A stretch of 64,000 nucleotides of DNA. Origin: Paenibacillus peoriae KCTC 3763. GTDB taxonomy: Bacteria > Bacillota > Bacilli > Paenibacillales > Paenibacillaceae. A model generated the notes under the pieces. It saw nothing but the letters and a program-made list of their open reading frames with translations. It was not told the DNA's origin and searched no databases. The stretch is taken from assembly GCF_000236805.1 (NCBI RefSeq), contig NZ_AGFX01000041.1, forward strand, positions 1 to 64,000, given 5' to 3'. Below, in pieces: positions 44,316 to 54,719 of this stretch; position 1 is the first letter of the stretch; each line of letters starts with the position of its first letter. The translations under genes and the position numbers were made by a program.

Positions 44316-44466
44316 CAAATAAACCTTAAAGGCGGCATGGCAGATTTGTCATGTCGCCTTTTTGCTTCTGTATTGTTTAGTAGGGAGCTTTTATATGAGG
44401 AACGGAGCATAATTTAACTATGCAAAAGCAATAAAGCAAATAAAAGATAAGAAAGGAGCAATCACA

Positions 44467-45183
44467 ATGGAGTATGCTAAAAGCCAAAAGTACAATACTC
44501 CCGAATTACTGGCTAAAATCATGGGGCCTAACCCGTTCAAATTGCAGGAAGAAATGCTGCTAAATCATAAAATCCCCGCTGGAAGTCTCGTCTGCGACCT
44601 TGGAAGCGGGCAAGGGCTTACAAGCGTTATGCTCGTAAAAGATTATAGCTTCAAGGTTTACGCCGCCGATTTGTGGAGTGAACCGCAGGAAAACCGTAGA
44701 TTTTTTTATCAAATGGGGTTAACCCTTGAACAAATTACTCCCGTTAAGGCTGACGCCACCGCCTTGCCCTTTGAGAAAGAATTTTTCGATGCGGTAGTCA
44801 GTACCGATTCATATAATTATTGGGGCCGTGACCCGGAGTTTTTAGACGCAAAACTGCTGCCTTTCGTCAAGCGTGGCGGGTATATATATGCCTGTGTACC
44901 CGGCCTGAAAAAGGATTGCCATGATAATCTGCCAAAAGAATTGCTTCTCTCGTGGACGTCGGAACAGCTTGTTTATCTGCGCGATATTATTTATTGGACG
45001 GAAATAGTAAATAGCAGCCGGGACGCCGAAGTTGTTTCCATATACGAGATGGAAAGCAACGAGGAAGTTTGGGCGGATTGGCTGAACCAGGAAAATGAGA
45101 TTGCGGTCAATGACCGCAAAACAATGGGCGCAGGCGGAGGGAAATATCTGAACTTTATCGCTTTTGTCTTGCAAAAAAAATAA
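44467..45183 (+). CDS. class I SAM-dependent methyltransferase
   Basis: A 238-residue cytoplasmic methyltransferase. Motif I 'VCDLGSGQGLTSVML', motif II 'YAADLWS', then 'KADATALPFEKEFFDAVVSTDSY' and 'LPFVKRGGYIYACVPG' define the fold. The 'small molecule' subgroup is likely, but the acceptor is unknown. The ATG follows GAAAGGAG. It follows the CD3324-family gene, a pairing that may travel together. Confidence 0.88.
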   Translation: MEYAKSQKYNTPELLAKIMGPNPFKLQEEMLLNHKIPAGSLVCDLGSGQGLTSVMLVKDYSFKVYAADLWSEPQENRRFFYQMGLTLEQITPVKADATALPFEKEFFDAVVSTDSYNYWGRDPEFLDAKLLPFVKRGGYIYACVPGLKKDCHDNLPKELLLSWTSEQLVYLRDIIYWTEIVNSSRDAEVVSIYEMESNEEVWADWLNQENEIAVNDRKTMGAGGGKYLNFIAFVLQKK

Positions 45184-45263
45184 TTGAGCCGGACGCTACT
45201 GTCTATGCAAAAAGATTGATAATGAAGTGAAAAGAACCTAACAAATAGCTTCTACCCCAAAAT

Positions 45264-45415
45264 GCCGCCAGACAACGGAAATAAAAAAAACCGTTGTTGC
45301 GGCGGCTGGATAGTTGTGCGCCCAAATGATACGGAGTAAGCCAAACGGCGGTTTTGATAGAGAAAAATCAAAGCCGCCGTTTTCTATATTGCGGTGGGCG
45401 TATTAACTACGCCCT
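45264..45415. other. run of three hairpins in non-coding DNA
   Basis: Three inverted repeats follow each other: GCCGCC..ACAACGG/CCGTTGT..GGCGGC (45264-45306), AAACGGCGG/CCGCCGTTT (45343-45382, followed by TTTC, terminator-like) and GGCGTA/TACGCC (about 45391-45415). The sequence is unlike the rest of the window and resembles intergenic DNA of clostridial conjugative elements. No gene is visible. Confidence 0.5.
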
Positions 45416-45452
45416 CTTACAGAAACACGGCGGTACATGAGGAGGTATCGCT

Positions 45453-45521
45453 GTGTTTTTCTGTCTGTTGTATTCCCTGTTTGGTTCGAGGCCGCTATGG
45501 AAACATAACGGCCTCTTTTAG
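45453..45521 (+). CDS. 22-residue leader peptide overlapping a terminator
   Basis: A GTG seven bases after GAGGAGG opens MFFCLLYSLFGSRPLWKHNG-LF. Codons 12-21 run through a GC-rich stem (GAGGCCG at 45488-45494, CGGCCTC at 45509-45515) followed by TTTT. A well-placed short ORF inside an intrinsic terminator is the layout of ribosome-stalling attenuators that switch on antibiotic-resistance genes. No intact gene follows in range, so the regulated gene is gone. The attenuator role is inferred from layout. Confidence 0.5.
   Translation: MFFCLLYSLFGSRPLWKHNGLF
45488..45520 (+). terminator. GC-rich terminator within the leader ORF
   Basis: A seven-base perfect stem GAGGCCG/CGGCCTC and four T. It overlaps the end of the leader peptide frame. 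Confidence 0.65.
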
Positions 45522-45711
45522 CCAGCCGACAACAGCCGATTAAGTTTTCACTTCGGGCCAAGTTGGTCCGAAGTCCGGGCCGGACCACTAAAGTATAGCG
45601 GCCCCGGTTGCCGCTATCCCGCCGTTCCCCATTCGTCATCCGTAAACCTCGCGGAGCAATCCGCTCCCAAAGGCGGCAAGACAGGCGGCGCATTGACTTT
45701 AACGCTTAGGG

Positions 45712-45867
45712 ATGCCTTTTTTATTTAAAGAGAATGAGTTATCTGGATGGTACCAATCAGATATCCATCTTAGAGTGGAGAAGTATTTTAAAATGTTCTA
45801 TCCGGAAAATATGATTTTCATATCCTCCGGTAAGATTTATCCATTAAAGGGGAAGGAAAGAGAATAG
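45712..45867 (+). pseudogene. 51-residue ORF, possible gene fragment
   Basis: An ATG without a clear ribosome site opens 51 codons, with 'GWYQSDIHLRVEKYFKMFYPEN' and 'MIFISSGKIYPLKGKE'. The spacing of aromatic and basic residues vaguely recalls a piece of a sulfotransferase domain, but the match is weak. It is probably a scrap of a larger gene. Confidence 0.25.
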
Positions 45868-45902
45868 ATTAACAAGTAAATTTCTATTTTCTACTGCCCT
45901 CT

Positions 45903-46151
45903 TTGCTATATGAAGAGTTACCTTCTCATAAATTAAATGTAATTTCGAAGCATTTCGGCATTAGCTTAAATCATCATAATGCTCTTGATGATGCCCGCGC
46001 ATGCGCACAGATTCTATTGAAATTAATGGAGCAACAACAAGAGTTTGACCCATTGATTCTCGCAAATACCCAAGGGTTTAAGGTTGGGACACTGTATGCA
46101 GGTGGATATACTCCCTTTAAGTTGCTTCCAACAAAAAAATTAAGAGTTTAG
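45903..46151 (+). pseudogene. C-terminal fragment of a DnaQ-like 3'-5' exonuclease
   Basis: The 82 residues open 'YEELPSHKLNVISKHFGI' and contain 'LNHHNALDDARACAQILLKL', the Exo III motif (His and Asp) of the DnaQ/epsilon family. The Exo I and II motifs, which need about 100 residues upstream, are absent. There is no ribosome site at the TTG. A terminator hairpin follows at 46171-46203, so the 3' end is original while the 5' end was lost. Confidence 0.7.
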
Positions 46152-46170
46152 CGCCTATATGCATAATAAT

Positions 46171-46203
46171 AAAGCTTCAGACCAATGATAGCCTGAAGCT
46201 TTA
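46171..46203 (+). terminator. terminator after the exonuclease fragment
   Basis: AAAGCTTCAG and CTGAAGCTTT pair around a loop of about 12 bases. Confidence 0.6.
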
Positions 46204-46215
46204 CTTGTTCCGTTA

Positions 46216-46329
46216 TTACTGTAAGCCGTCCCGAACAGTAACGTCAACGGAAACAGGTATACGGTCATCAGTGTCAAAACTTAATATCCAAGTAGCGACC
46301 TGCCAAGTATTACCAAGCTCCCATACGGC
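46216..46329 (-). pseudogene. C-terminal fragment of an unknown protein
   Basis: On the minus strand 37 codons with balanced, protein-like content (AVWELGNTWQVATWILSF, then DTDDRIPVSVDVTVRDGLQ) run to a TAA at 46216-46218 without a start. It could be the tail of a deleted gene. I do not recognise it. Confidence 0.25.
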
Positions 46330-46341
46330 TAAAAATAAAGT

Positions 46342-47358
46342 TTATTTCAGTGTTCTTATGCCCGTTTCTAAGATTTCCATTTGCAGCAATGTCTGCTCAT
46401 CCGTAATTGTCTTATTCCCTCCATTTATAATCGCTTCATATAGATCATCATAAACGCGACCATAGTCACCATTTTCTGACTTTACTTTTTCTTCGTGTAT
46501 GGTACCTTCTTCATCGATATATGTGAGTACACCGTAATGTTGGACGGTATCTACACCAAAATCATTATTGTGAGGCATATAAAAATACTTTAAATGCTCT
46601 TCTTGACGATCTTTGGTCTCTTTTACAAAGCTCCCGCGCTTTCCATGAATAATAAAACTTGGTCTTTCTTTTATTCTAAAATAGCTGGATTTTACAGATA
46701 CCTTTAAGATTCCATAATATAAGTCCAAATCAAAATAATCGTTCATTCTTCCCGGACCTAATAATTGCCTTACATCGTAATGAATACTGTCCGGTTTGCC
46801 AAAATAACTAATTACCTGATCCAAGGTATGGCAACCATGCCCATATAGATAGGATCGGGAAGGATGAAAATCGTGAACATTCTCGGGTACTTCTGGACGA
46901 TAATAATCATAATGCATTTCTAATTCGAGTAAATCCCCTAATTTACCCTCCTGAATAATCTTTTGAACCGTTAAAAAATCACTGTCAAACCGTCTATTCT
47001 GAAAAGCTTGAACCTTTAACCCTCTCTCTTCTGCCAACGCAAATAATTCCTTAGCCTGCTCTGAGGTCTCTACAAAAGGTTTCTCTACTAAACAGTGCTT
47101 GTTATGTTCCAATACCATCTTGGCATATTCATAATGACTGTCGTGTCTTGTACAAACAACAATAAGTTGTATCTCTTTATCATTTAAGAGTTCGTCCAGG
47201 TTAGAGGTATATATAACGTCAGGAATTCTCTCCCATTTCTCATGTGCAGGATTTCTTTGATAAATGGTCTTCACATTGATATGATTTCTCTGCAGAACGA
47301 ATGGCAGGTGATATCTGTTGGCAGCTTTTCCGTTTCCAATATATCCAATAGTAAGTAT
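46342..47358 (-). CDS. Gfo/Idh/MocA family oxidoreductase with non-standard start
   Basis: About 338 residues of a sugar-type NAD(P)-dependent oxidoreductase. The dinucleotide loop 'TIGYIGNGKAANRYH' is encoded upstream of the first standard start codon (GTG at 47274), so the gene must begin earlier. The only candidates at the right distance from GGGAGG (47367-47372) are ATT at 47361 and ATA at 47358. ATA then CTT ACT ATT suggests a mutated ATG. 'LVEKPFVETS' and 'FQNRRFDSDF' are typical of the YdgJ/YhhX-like branch. It is 16 bases after a second Gfo/Idh gene. It may be poorly expressed. Confidence 0.8.
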   Translation of the reverse strand: MLTIGYIGNGKAANRYHLPFVLQRNHINVKTIYQRNPAHEKWERIPDVIYTSNLDELLNDKEIQLIVVCTRHDSHYEYAKMVLEHNKHCLVEKPFVETSEQAKELFALAEERGLKVQAFQNRRFDSDFLTVQKIIQEGKLGDLLELEMHYDYYRPEVPENVHDFHPSRSYLYGHGCHTLDQVISYFGKPDSIHYDVRQLLGPGRMNDYFDLDLYYGILKVSVKSSYFRIKERPSFIIHGKRGSFVKETKDRQEEHLKYFYMPHNNDFGVDTVQHYGVLTYIDEEGTIHEEKVKSENGDYGRVYDDLYEAIINGGNKTITDEQTLLQMEILETGIRTLK

Positions 47359-47374
47359 AATAAACGCCTCCCAG

Positions 47375-48367
47375 TTAATTGATTTCTATATCCGCTTGAA
47401 ACACAATTCCGGCTTTATTCCGGGCAATGGTTTGCACTTCGCTTACTGCCAGACTATGCTCCAACAGCTGGTAGCATTTCTCCAAGCGATGATTATTCAT
47501 CATCTCCGTAAATTCGAGGAACTCATATATCATGCGATGATCATAGTTATTTTCATTTATAATGGAGTGCGTTCCATCATTCATAATAACCTCGAAACCC
47601 TTACAAATATTAGCAGAGCTGGTTTGGTGTATGCATCCTTCATCGCCTTGAATATTATTCGCAATAGGCGACTTGCAGTCCTTTGCTCCTATACACACAC
47701 ATTTAAATGTCTCATACTCCAATATCAGAATCCCCGAAGTATCCACCCCTCTTTCCATATTGGGGAAATACTCTATATTTTTAGGCCTTCCGAACAGGCC
47801 AACTACATAATGAATGTTATAAATATTCAAATCCATTAATGCCCCGCCGGAAAATTGAGGGTCAAATGCTGGCAGAACATTGCCTTCTTTAAAACTATTA
47901 TATCTTCTTGAATATTGGGAATAATTGCATTGAACGATCTTTATGTTTCCCAACGTAGGTAGTAACTCTTGTATTTTCTTATAATTAGGCAAGTAGAGAG
48001 TAGTTGTTGCTTCAAAAAGGAAGAGCTTTTTTTCCTTTGCCAATTCACTCAATATCAACGCTTCTTTATAGTTGGACGTAAATGGTTTTTCAACAATAAC
48101 ATTATTCCCTGCTTCTAAGGCCAACTTGGTAAATTTATAATGCAAATTATTCGGAACTGCAACATAAACTGTATCAATCTCGCTCTTTAAAAAATCATTG
48201 TAATCGAGAAATACATGCTTAATACCATGCTTACTTGAAAGTTCATTAGCTTCCTCTTCTGTTGCTTTTGTTCCACAGATAGCCGTAAGTTCAATTTCCT
48301 GTAAATGAGACGTTATATTTAAGAAGTCCTTTACAATAACTCCTGAACCAACAATACCTAATTTCAT
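47375..48367 (-). CDS. Gfo/Idh/MocA family oxidoreductase
   Basis: A 330-residue NAD(P)-dependent oxidoreductase. 'KLGIVGSGVIVKDFL' binds the cofactor, 'VIVEKPFTSNYKEAL' carries the conserved EKP lysine, and 'SGGALMDLNIYNIHYVVGLFG' is the usual C-terminal signature. The ATG follows GTAGGAGG. It lies between rpiA and a second Gfo/Idh gene in one apparent operon on the minus strand, so the pair probably processes a sugar or inositol that feeds the pentose-phosphate pathway. The substrate is unknown. Confidence 0.9.
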   Translation of the reverse strand: MKLGIVGSGVIVKDFLNITSHLQEIELTAICGTKATEEEANELSSKHGIKHVFLDYNDFLKSEIDTVYVAVPNNLHYKFTKLALEAGNNVIVEKPFTSNYKEALILSELAKEKKLFLFEATTTLYLPNYKKIQELLPTLGNIKIVQCNYSQYSRRYNSFKEGNVLPAFDPQFSGGALMDLNIYNIHYVVGLFGRPKNIEYFPNMERGVDTSGILILEYETFKCVCIGAKDCKSPIANNIQGDEGCIHQTSSANICKGFEVIMNDGTHSIINENNYDHRMIYEFLEFTEMMNNHRLEKCYQLLEHSLAVSEVQTIARNKAGIVFQADIEIN

Positions 48368-48397
48368 GATTTTGTTCCTCCTACGTATTTAATAATG

Positions 48398-49084
48398 TTA
48401 CTGTCTCGAAATCACTCTTGCTCCATGTTCATTTGCAACGATCAACTTGGTGATCTCTTTAGTAAATAAAGATGTTCCTACTACTCCATTAATACTATTC
48501 AAATAATCATTGAGGCTCTTCCAATCTGGCACTTCAGAAAATTTCACATCGATCAAGTAATTCCCATCGTCCGTTATTGTATATCCATCCTTATTGCTGC
48601 TCTTTCTAACAACCGGTGCCCCTCCGACCTTTTCTACACACCTTGTCACATAACTTAATGAGTCCTTAATAATCTCCAATGAAACAGGATACTTGCAGCT
48701 TAATGAGTCTGAAAGCTTGCCCTCATCGATAAGCAGAATATACTCTCTGGACATTGCGGCGATTAACTTTTCCTTTGTATGGATTCCTCCCCCACTTTTA
48801 GAAGCATAGAAGTTTTGATCTACCTCCCCGCATCCATCGAAAGCTATATCAATTTCATCGACTACATAGGTTTCAATAACTTCAATGCCCTTATTTAAAC
48901 AGAGCTCTTTCGTATTCAAGGAAGGCGTTACTACGCTTACCATTAATCCTTTTCGAATTTCTTCAGATAAGTGATTGATTAAACATGCGATGTTTCTCCC
49001 TGCCCCCAAACCAATAATATCCTTATTATGAATGTGTTTCATTGTCTCTTGTGCGCACCGTCTTCTTAATTCATCAGCATCCAA
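48398..49084 (-). CDS. rpiA: ribose-5-phosphate isomerase A, divergent
   Basis: A 228-residue isomerase that interconverts ribose 5-phosphate and ribulose 5-phosphate. 'IIGLGAGRNIACLI' and 'EKLIAAMSREYILLIDE' fit RpiA, but the active-site box usually written DGADEVD reads 'DGCGEVD', and the GGGGA loop reads 'SGGGIHTKEK'. So the protein may prefer another phosphosugar. A TTG start follows GGGGAGG. It is the first gene of the three-gene operon; the PRD regulator gene lies 154 bases downstream of nothing but shares the strand upstream. Confidence 0.82.
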   Translation of the reverse strand: MDADELRRRCAQETMKHIHNKDIIGLGAGRNIACLINHLSEEIRKGLMVSVVTPSLNTKELCLNKGIEVIETYVVDEIDIAFDGCGEVDQNFYASKSGGGIHTKEKLIAAMSREYILLIDEGKLSDSLSCKYPVSLEIIKDSLSYVTRCVEKVGGAPVVRKSSNKDGYTITDDGNYLIDVKFSEVPDWKSLNDYLNSINGVVGTSLFTKEITKLIVANEHGARVISRQ

Positions 49085-49238
49085 ACGAAGCTCCTCCCCT
49101 CTACAAATTCGTTGGCAATTTAATTATAGGCACTTTCCCAAACAGATATAATTCGTTAATTTCAGCTATAAGGGCGAAAAAAAATAAGGCCCTTGATTTA
49201 TTTAAAAAAAATAAATCATAGCCCTATGAATGTCTGTT

Positions 49239-50729
49239 CTATTGTATTTTTTGGCTCAAAGCATGTATAGAATCAAGCAAACTTTTTATATCCTTCCGGC
49301 TCATTAATGGATTTATCTGTATAAAAGGAATATTTGTTCGGCCTGCTAATGTTGAGGTGGTAATGATTAAATCAACATCCTGTAACGATTCTATTTCCCC
49401 TGATATCAACTGAAGAAATGTGTAACATCCAACCAGTTTTACCTGATCATCCACAAGACTCGCTATTTTATTTTTTATATAGCATAAAATGCTTTCATCA
49501 TAATCGCAAACAATAATCGCTTGCAATTTGTGACTCCATAATTTATATACTGCAGCTAAATGTATGGCAATATAACCCATTTCAACAGCAGGAACAGTCA
49601 AATTTATTTTATGATCAACAATGTCTGAAATTTCTGATACCATTTTAGATTCCAGCGGATGTATGAGGCCAATATCTTCATTTAACTTGTTTCCAATACA
49701 ATGATTATACTTCAACCGATTTATCATAGGAGAGATATACAATATCAACTTCTCTTTAATTAATGAATGCTCTGCAAAATGAATATGGTATTTCTGCTGT
49801 AGTATAATCAAAAATTCTTCGACCACACTCGCTGCTTCTTTCGTTGCTATCAGCTCCACACTCGTACCAGAAAGAAATTGTTTGGATAGAAAATATTCTT
49901 GTAAAATAAGCCAATCATTTGTAGACAACCTAAAATTCATAGTCTCTTCGAAACTTTTTCTTAATGACAACAGGATCGGCCTAAGTCCGGACTCAGCGCC
50001 ACACGGGTCTTCCAGCGTAAAGCCTGCAGCACTGCGGGCCAGCGCAATGCTTATCTCAAGAGCAAATAGTTGGAAACTATGTCCTGACAAAAAATAACCA
50101 AACCGCTTTGTCTCAAATTCAATGATCTTATATATGATTGTTCTATCCACAAAGAAATTTATAGATCCAAATAGATATTTCCAATATTTTTCCAAAATAC
50201 TTGCATTTAACTTATTGGATAAAACCCAACTAATAATATTCCGTTTGACCTTCTCTGTGGCTTCCAGTCCTACGCCTTTAGACAGAGAATAGTCCAGATT
50301 GATCTTTACATTTTCTCTTAACCACAACGAGGTGGCGATAATATCTTTATTAATGCTTGATTCTGACACATAAAGCTCATCTGCTAATTCTCCAACAGAC
50401 ATATAATTTTTAACTGTAAGCATTAAAATAATATACATTTGCCGCTCAAATGGAGTGTTGGGTATCTCATTAATATACTCAGCATCTAAAACTTTCCTAA
50501 TAATATTCTTTTCCTTTACTATCTCTTTACTTTTTTCATTCAAATAATATCCTTTTATTAGCACTGAATCAATCTTTATACCATAGTCTTCAAGCATACT
50601 GTTGATTACTTTAATATCATGCTGTATTGTACGAATACTTACACCGCACATTCTAGCTAGTATACTTCCGTTGATAAATCCTTCTGTATTCAATATACAG
50701 TTCAAGATATCTCGATGCCTTCTGACCAA
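49239..50729 (-). CDS. PRD-domain transcription regulator (BglG/MtlR type)
   Basis: A 496-residue regulator. Two N-terminal helix-turn-helix units ('GSILARMCGVSIRTIQHDIKVI' and 'VGELADELYVSESSINKDI') are followed by PRD-type helical domains (histidines in 'FAEHSLIKEKLILYISP' and 'AIHLAAVYKLW') and an EIIB-like C-terminal domain ('AIIVCDYDESILCYIKNKI'). Such proteins are phosphorylated by the PTS. A TTG start follows AAAGGTGGGG. It is just upstream of the rpiA/Gfo-Idh genes on the same strand and probably controls them. No PTS permease remains nearby, so its input may be lost. The DNA is clearly AT-rich. Confidence 0.85.
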   Translation of the reverse strand: MVRRHRDILNCILNTEGFINGSILARMCGVSIRTIQHDIKVINSMLEDYGIKIDSVLIKGYYLNEKSKEIVKEKNIIRKVLDAEYINEIPNTPFERQMYIILMLTVKNYMSVGELADELYVSESSINKDIIATSLWLRENVKINLDYSLSKGVGLEATEKVKRNIISWVLSNKLNASILEKYWKYLFGSINFFVDRTIIYKIIEFETKRFGYFLSGHSFQLFALEISIALARSAAGFTLEDPCGAESGLRPILLSLRKSFEETMNFRLSTNDWLILQEYFLSKQFLSGTSVELIATKEAASVVEEFLIILQQKYHIHFAEHSLIKEKLILYISPMINRLKYNHCIGNKLNEDIGLIHPLESKMVSEISDIVDHKINLTVPAVEMGYIAIHLAAVYKLWSHKLQAIIVCDYDESILCYIKNKIASLVDDQVKLVGCYTFLQLISGEIESLQDVDLIITTSTLAGRTNIPFIQINPLMSRKDIKSLLDSIHALSQKIQ

Positions 50730-50876
50730 TTTCTTCCCCCACCTTTCATACGAACTAAGGAGAGTTTATACAATTATTCCTCATTGGTCTTTCTTAATTA
50801 GTGCCAAAGTGTCCACAATTCAAATAGGTAGTTGCTTGTCCATTGAGGTTCGCGTCTGCCTATTTGAATTTATTCT

Positions 50877-51136
50877 TTATTCGTTTGGTTTCATTAGAAG
50901 TCGACTTATATGAATTGTCAGGTAAATTTGTTCTTCCCGGGTCAAAAAGAGTTTAAACGATTTTTCAATATACGATTTAATGACCAGTGTACATTGATGC
51001 TCTTTGGAGAAGGTTGTACTAATATTGTCATAGAGAAATGACATTGCCGATCTTGTTATTGTATCCGATAGCCTTCCCCAATGTCCTTCTCGGCAAGAAC
51101 AATACTGTTATTAAGAATTTTGACGATCTTCATCAT
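50877..51136 (-). pseudogene. licT: licT/bglG antiterminator, internally deleted
   Basis: The minus strand starts MMKIVKILNNSIVLAEKD, the RNA-binding start of LicT/BglG, and stops after 23 codons. Another frame then gives 'MSFLYDNISTTFSKEHQ', 'KLFLTREEQIYLTIHISRLL', the end of the second PRD. About 190 codons between are missing. It lies directly downstream of the GH1 gene. Confidence 0.8.
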
Positions 51137-51205
51137 TTATGAAGAACCCCCATATCTCAATAAACCCAGAGCCTGCCGCAGCAGGCCTTGAGTTTATTGT
51201 ATTTC

Positions 51206-52954
<1,749 letters not shown>

Positions 52955-52993
52955 ATAAATCCCCTCATTTTCATTTAGCTGGAACAATAAAAA

Positions 52994-53074
52994 AGACCCA
53001 GATAGAGTCCAATAGCACATAAATGTACCATTAATTACTCTATCCAGGTCTTGCCTGCTAATGCAGTAACACGC
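52994..53074 (-). promoter_or_regulatory. LicT/BglG-type RAT antiterminator with overlapping terminator
   Basis: On the minus strand GTTACTGCATTAGCAGGCAA (53051-53070) matches the ribonucleic antiterminator of bgl/lic operons. It overlaps the 5' edge of a long stem (AGACCTGGATAGAGT ... ACTCTATCTGGGTCT, 52994-53050) followed by TTTTTTA. This is the classic leader where LicT binding prevents termination before the beta-glucoside genes. Confidence 0.85.
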
Positions 53075-53231
53075 CCAGTTAAATTTAGTTATTCTTAGAA
53101 ATCAGTTCAAATTCCGGAATAAAGCGATTTCATTTGATTCTAATGCATAATACCTGATGTTTTGAAAAAAGTAAAGAACATTATTTCTGAACTTGCTCTA
53201 TGGGATAAATGTACATGAATAGACCACTTCC

Positions 53232-53734
53232 GATCATGAACTAAACGATTTGTTCGAAGTCGTGAAAAGCGATCCGGTTGAGTTAGCTGTCATTCTGGCA
53301 GCTTTTTACGAGCTGCGGCGAAGTGAATTTGTCGAGCTGAAATGGGACACCATCAACTTTCATCATCAAACGATTACCATTAAGCATACGGTTATCCCTG
53401 TGTCTTATCAGGGCAAACAAATCATTGTGGCGAAAGACCGGGCCAAAAACAAAGCGAGTTATCGCACTTTGCCGCTCGTTCCCGTCTTCCTGGAACTGCT
53501 TTTGCGGCTGCTGGAAGAGCAGCAAGTGAATCGGGCTTTGTACAAGGACTCTTACAGCAACCTATATCAGGACTACATATACGTTATTCCACGCCCGCCA
53601 ACATTTATGTTCATCTTGAATACAGCTCAAAGCTTTCTTCGGCTCAAGTGATGAACAATACCTCGCAAATTCCGAGCATGCAAAAAGCTCCTGAATCTCC
53701 ACAAGAGGAAATTCAAGAGCTCATTCATTTTTAA
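53232..53734 (+). pseudogene. int: tyrosine recombinase (integrase) remnant next to tRNA-Leu
   Basis: The frame 'ELNDLFEVVKSDPVELAVIL', 'ELRRSEFVELKWDTINFHH' carries the first catalytic Arg region of a phage-type integrase and continues to 'YQDYIYV'. A frameshifted end then gives 'NIYVHLEYSSKLSSAQVMNN' (tyrosine motif) and KAPESPQEEIQELIHF, stop at 53732-53734. The H-x-x-R box between them is deleted, and the N-terminal half is absent. The last 16 codons are the same DNA as the tRNA-Leu terminator hairpin. Typical island integrase at its tRNA target, now dead. Confidence 0.8.
53685..53733 (-). terminator. tRNA-Leu terminator hairpin
   Basis: On the minus strand GAGCTCTTGAATTTCC and GGAGATTCAGGAGCTTTTT form a strong stem and T run just past the tRNA 3' end. 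The same bases encode the end of the integrase remnant on the other strand. Confidence 0.75.
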
Positions 53735-53739
53735 AGTGA

Positions 53740-53824
<85 letters not shown>

Positions 53825-54036
53825 ATATATATTGTCGAATCTTCGAAAGATAACTTTCTTAGCGACAAGATAGATCATACCATGCTCACATCAAGGTGTC
53901 AAACCTTTTATATTTTTTTATCCCCTTGATAAATAAGGAATAATGGATTAAAATAAGAACATAAGTTCTCAGGAACGTAGGTTCTATGTTCATTCAGCCA
54001 AATATGCGTTATCACCATATTCCCCTAAGGCGGTGA

Positions 54037-54579
54037 ATGGTTATGATCTCTTCAGCTACTACTCAGAATGAATTGTCTCTTGTGAAAAGTTATTTACTTC
54101 TTACCTTTATTCAAAAAGTATTTGAGCGGGACAGTCTGATTCTTGAAGAGAGTGGTGTTCTGAAAACACCTGGTCTTTATGTCGAAATGATCAACGCAGG
54201 AGTAGATCGTACTGGAATCTTACTATCGGAAGTAAAACATGAATTCAATAAATGTCATATTCGTGTTGTGGATGTACAACAAAACCTCTCAGGCGTTTAC
54301 GCCACCTATATAAGTAATGGAAATAAAGAGCAGTTCAGTATGGCAATGCCCGTATTCCGCAAAGAAATGTATGAACGAATGCGCGCTTATCTGGGACTCT
54401 CAACCTCTATGCCTCATACAGCTGCCTTTCCTTTACCTGAAAAACATCGCCCTGTTCCAGATAGCCGCTCAGCTACCAAGCCTCTACGGTGCGCTGAACG
54501 GAATCTGGTTACACCTTCCCCGGCCTATAAGCGTAAATCGCTTCGCCCTGCTGCTTCTGCCACAAGCGGAAGCGCATAA
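54037..54579 (+). CDS. hypothetical protein
   Basis: A 180-residue protein I do not recognise. The first 130 residues look folded ('LVKSYLLLTFIQKVFERDSL', 'KTPGLYVEMINAGVDRTGILL'); the last 50 are basic, Ser/Pro-rich and probably disordered. There is no signal peptide or membrane span. The start could be the ATG at 54037 or the one two codons on, both after AAGGCGG. It is the first intact gene right of the island. Confidence 0.65.
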   Translation: MVMISSATTQNELSLVKSYLLLTFIQKVFERDSLILEESGVLKTPGLYVEMINAGVDRTGILLSEVKHEFNKCHIRVVDVQQNLSGVYATYISNGNKEQFSMAMPVFRKEMYERMRAYLGLSTSMPHTAAFPLPEKHRPVPDSRSATKPLRCAERNLVTPSPAYKRKSLRPAASATSGSA

Positions 54580-54719
54580 TCCCCGCACAGCTCGCAAGCA
54601 AAAGAAGCTTCCACAAGCATCAACCGTGCTCGGAAGCTTCTATGCATAATCGTCAGCTATAAGTATCCACTTCTACCCGCTATGAACGGTGTATGATGAA
54701 TCTCCATAAATCATTCACT

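Noticed and set aside
45403-45693. Minus-strand 96-codon Arg-rich frame
   Set aside because: It runs across several GC-rich hairpins and the leader/terminator, has no ribosome site, and its composition is that of an antisense shadow.
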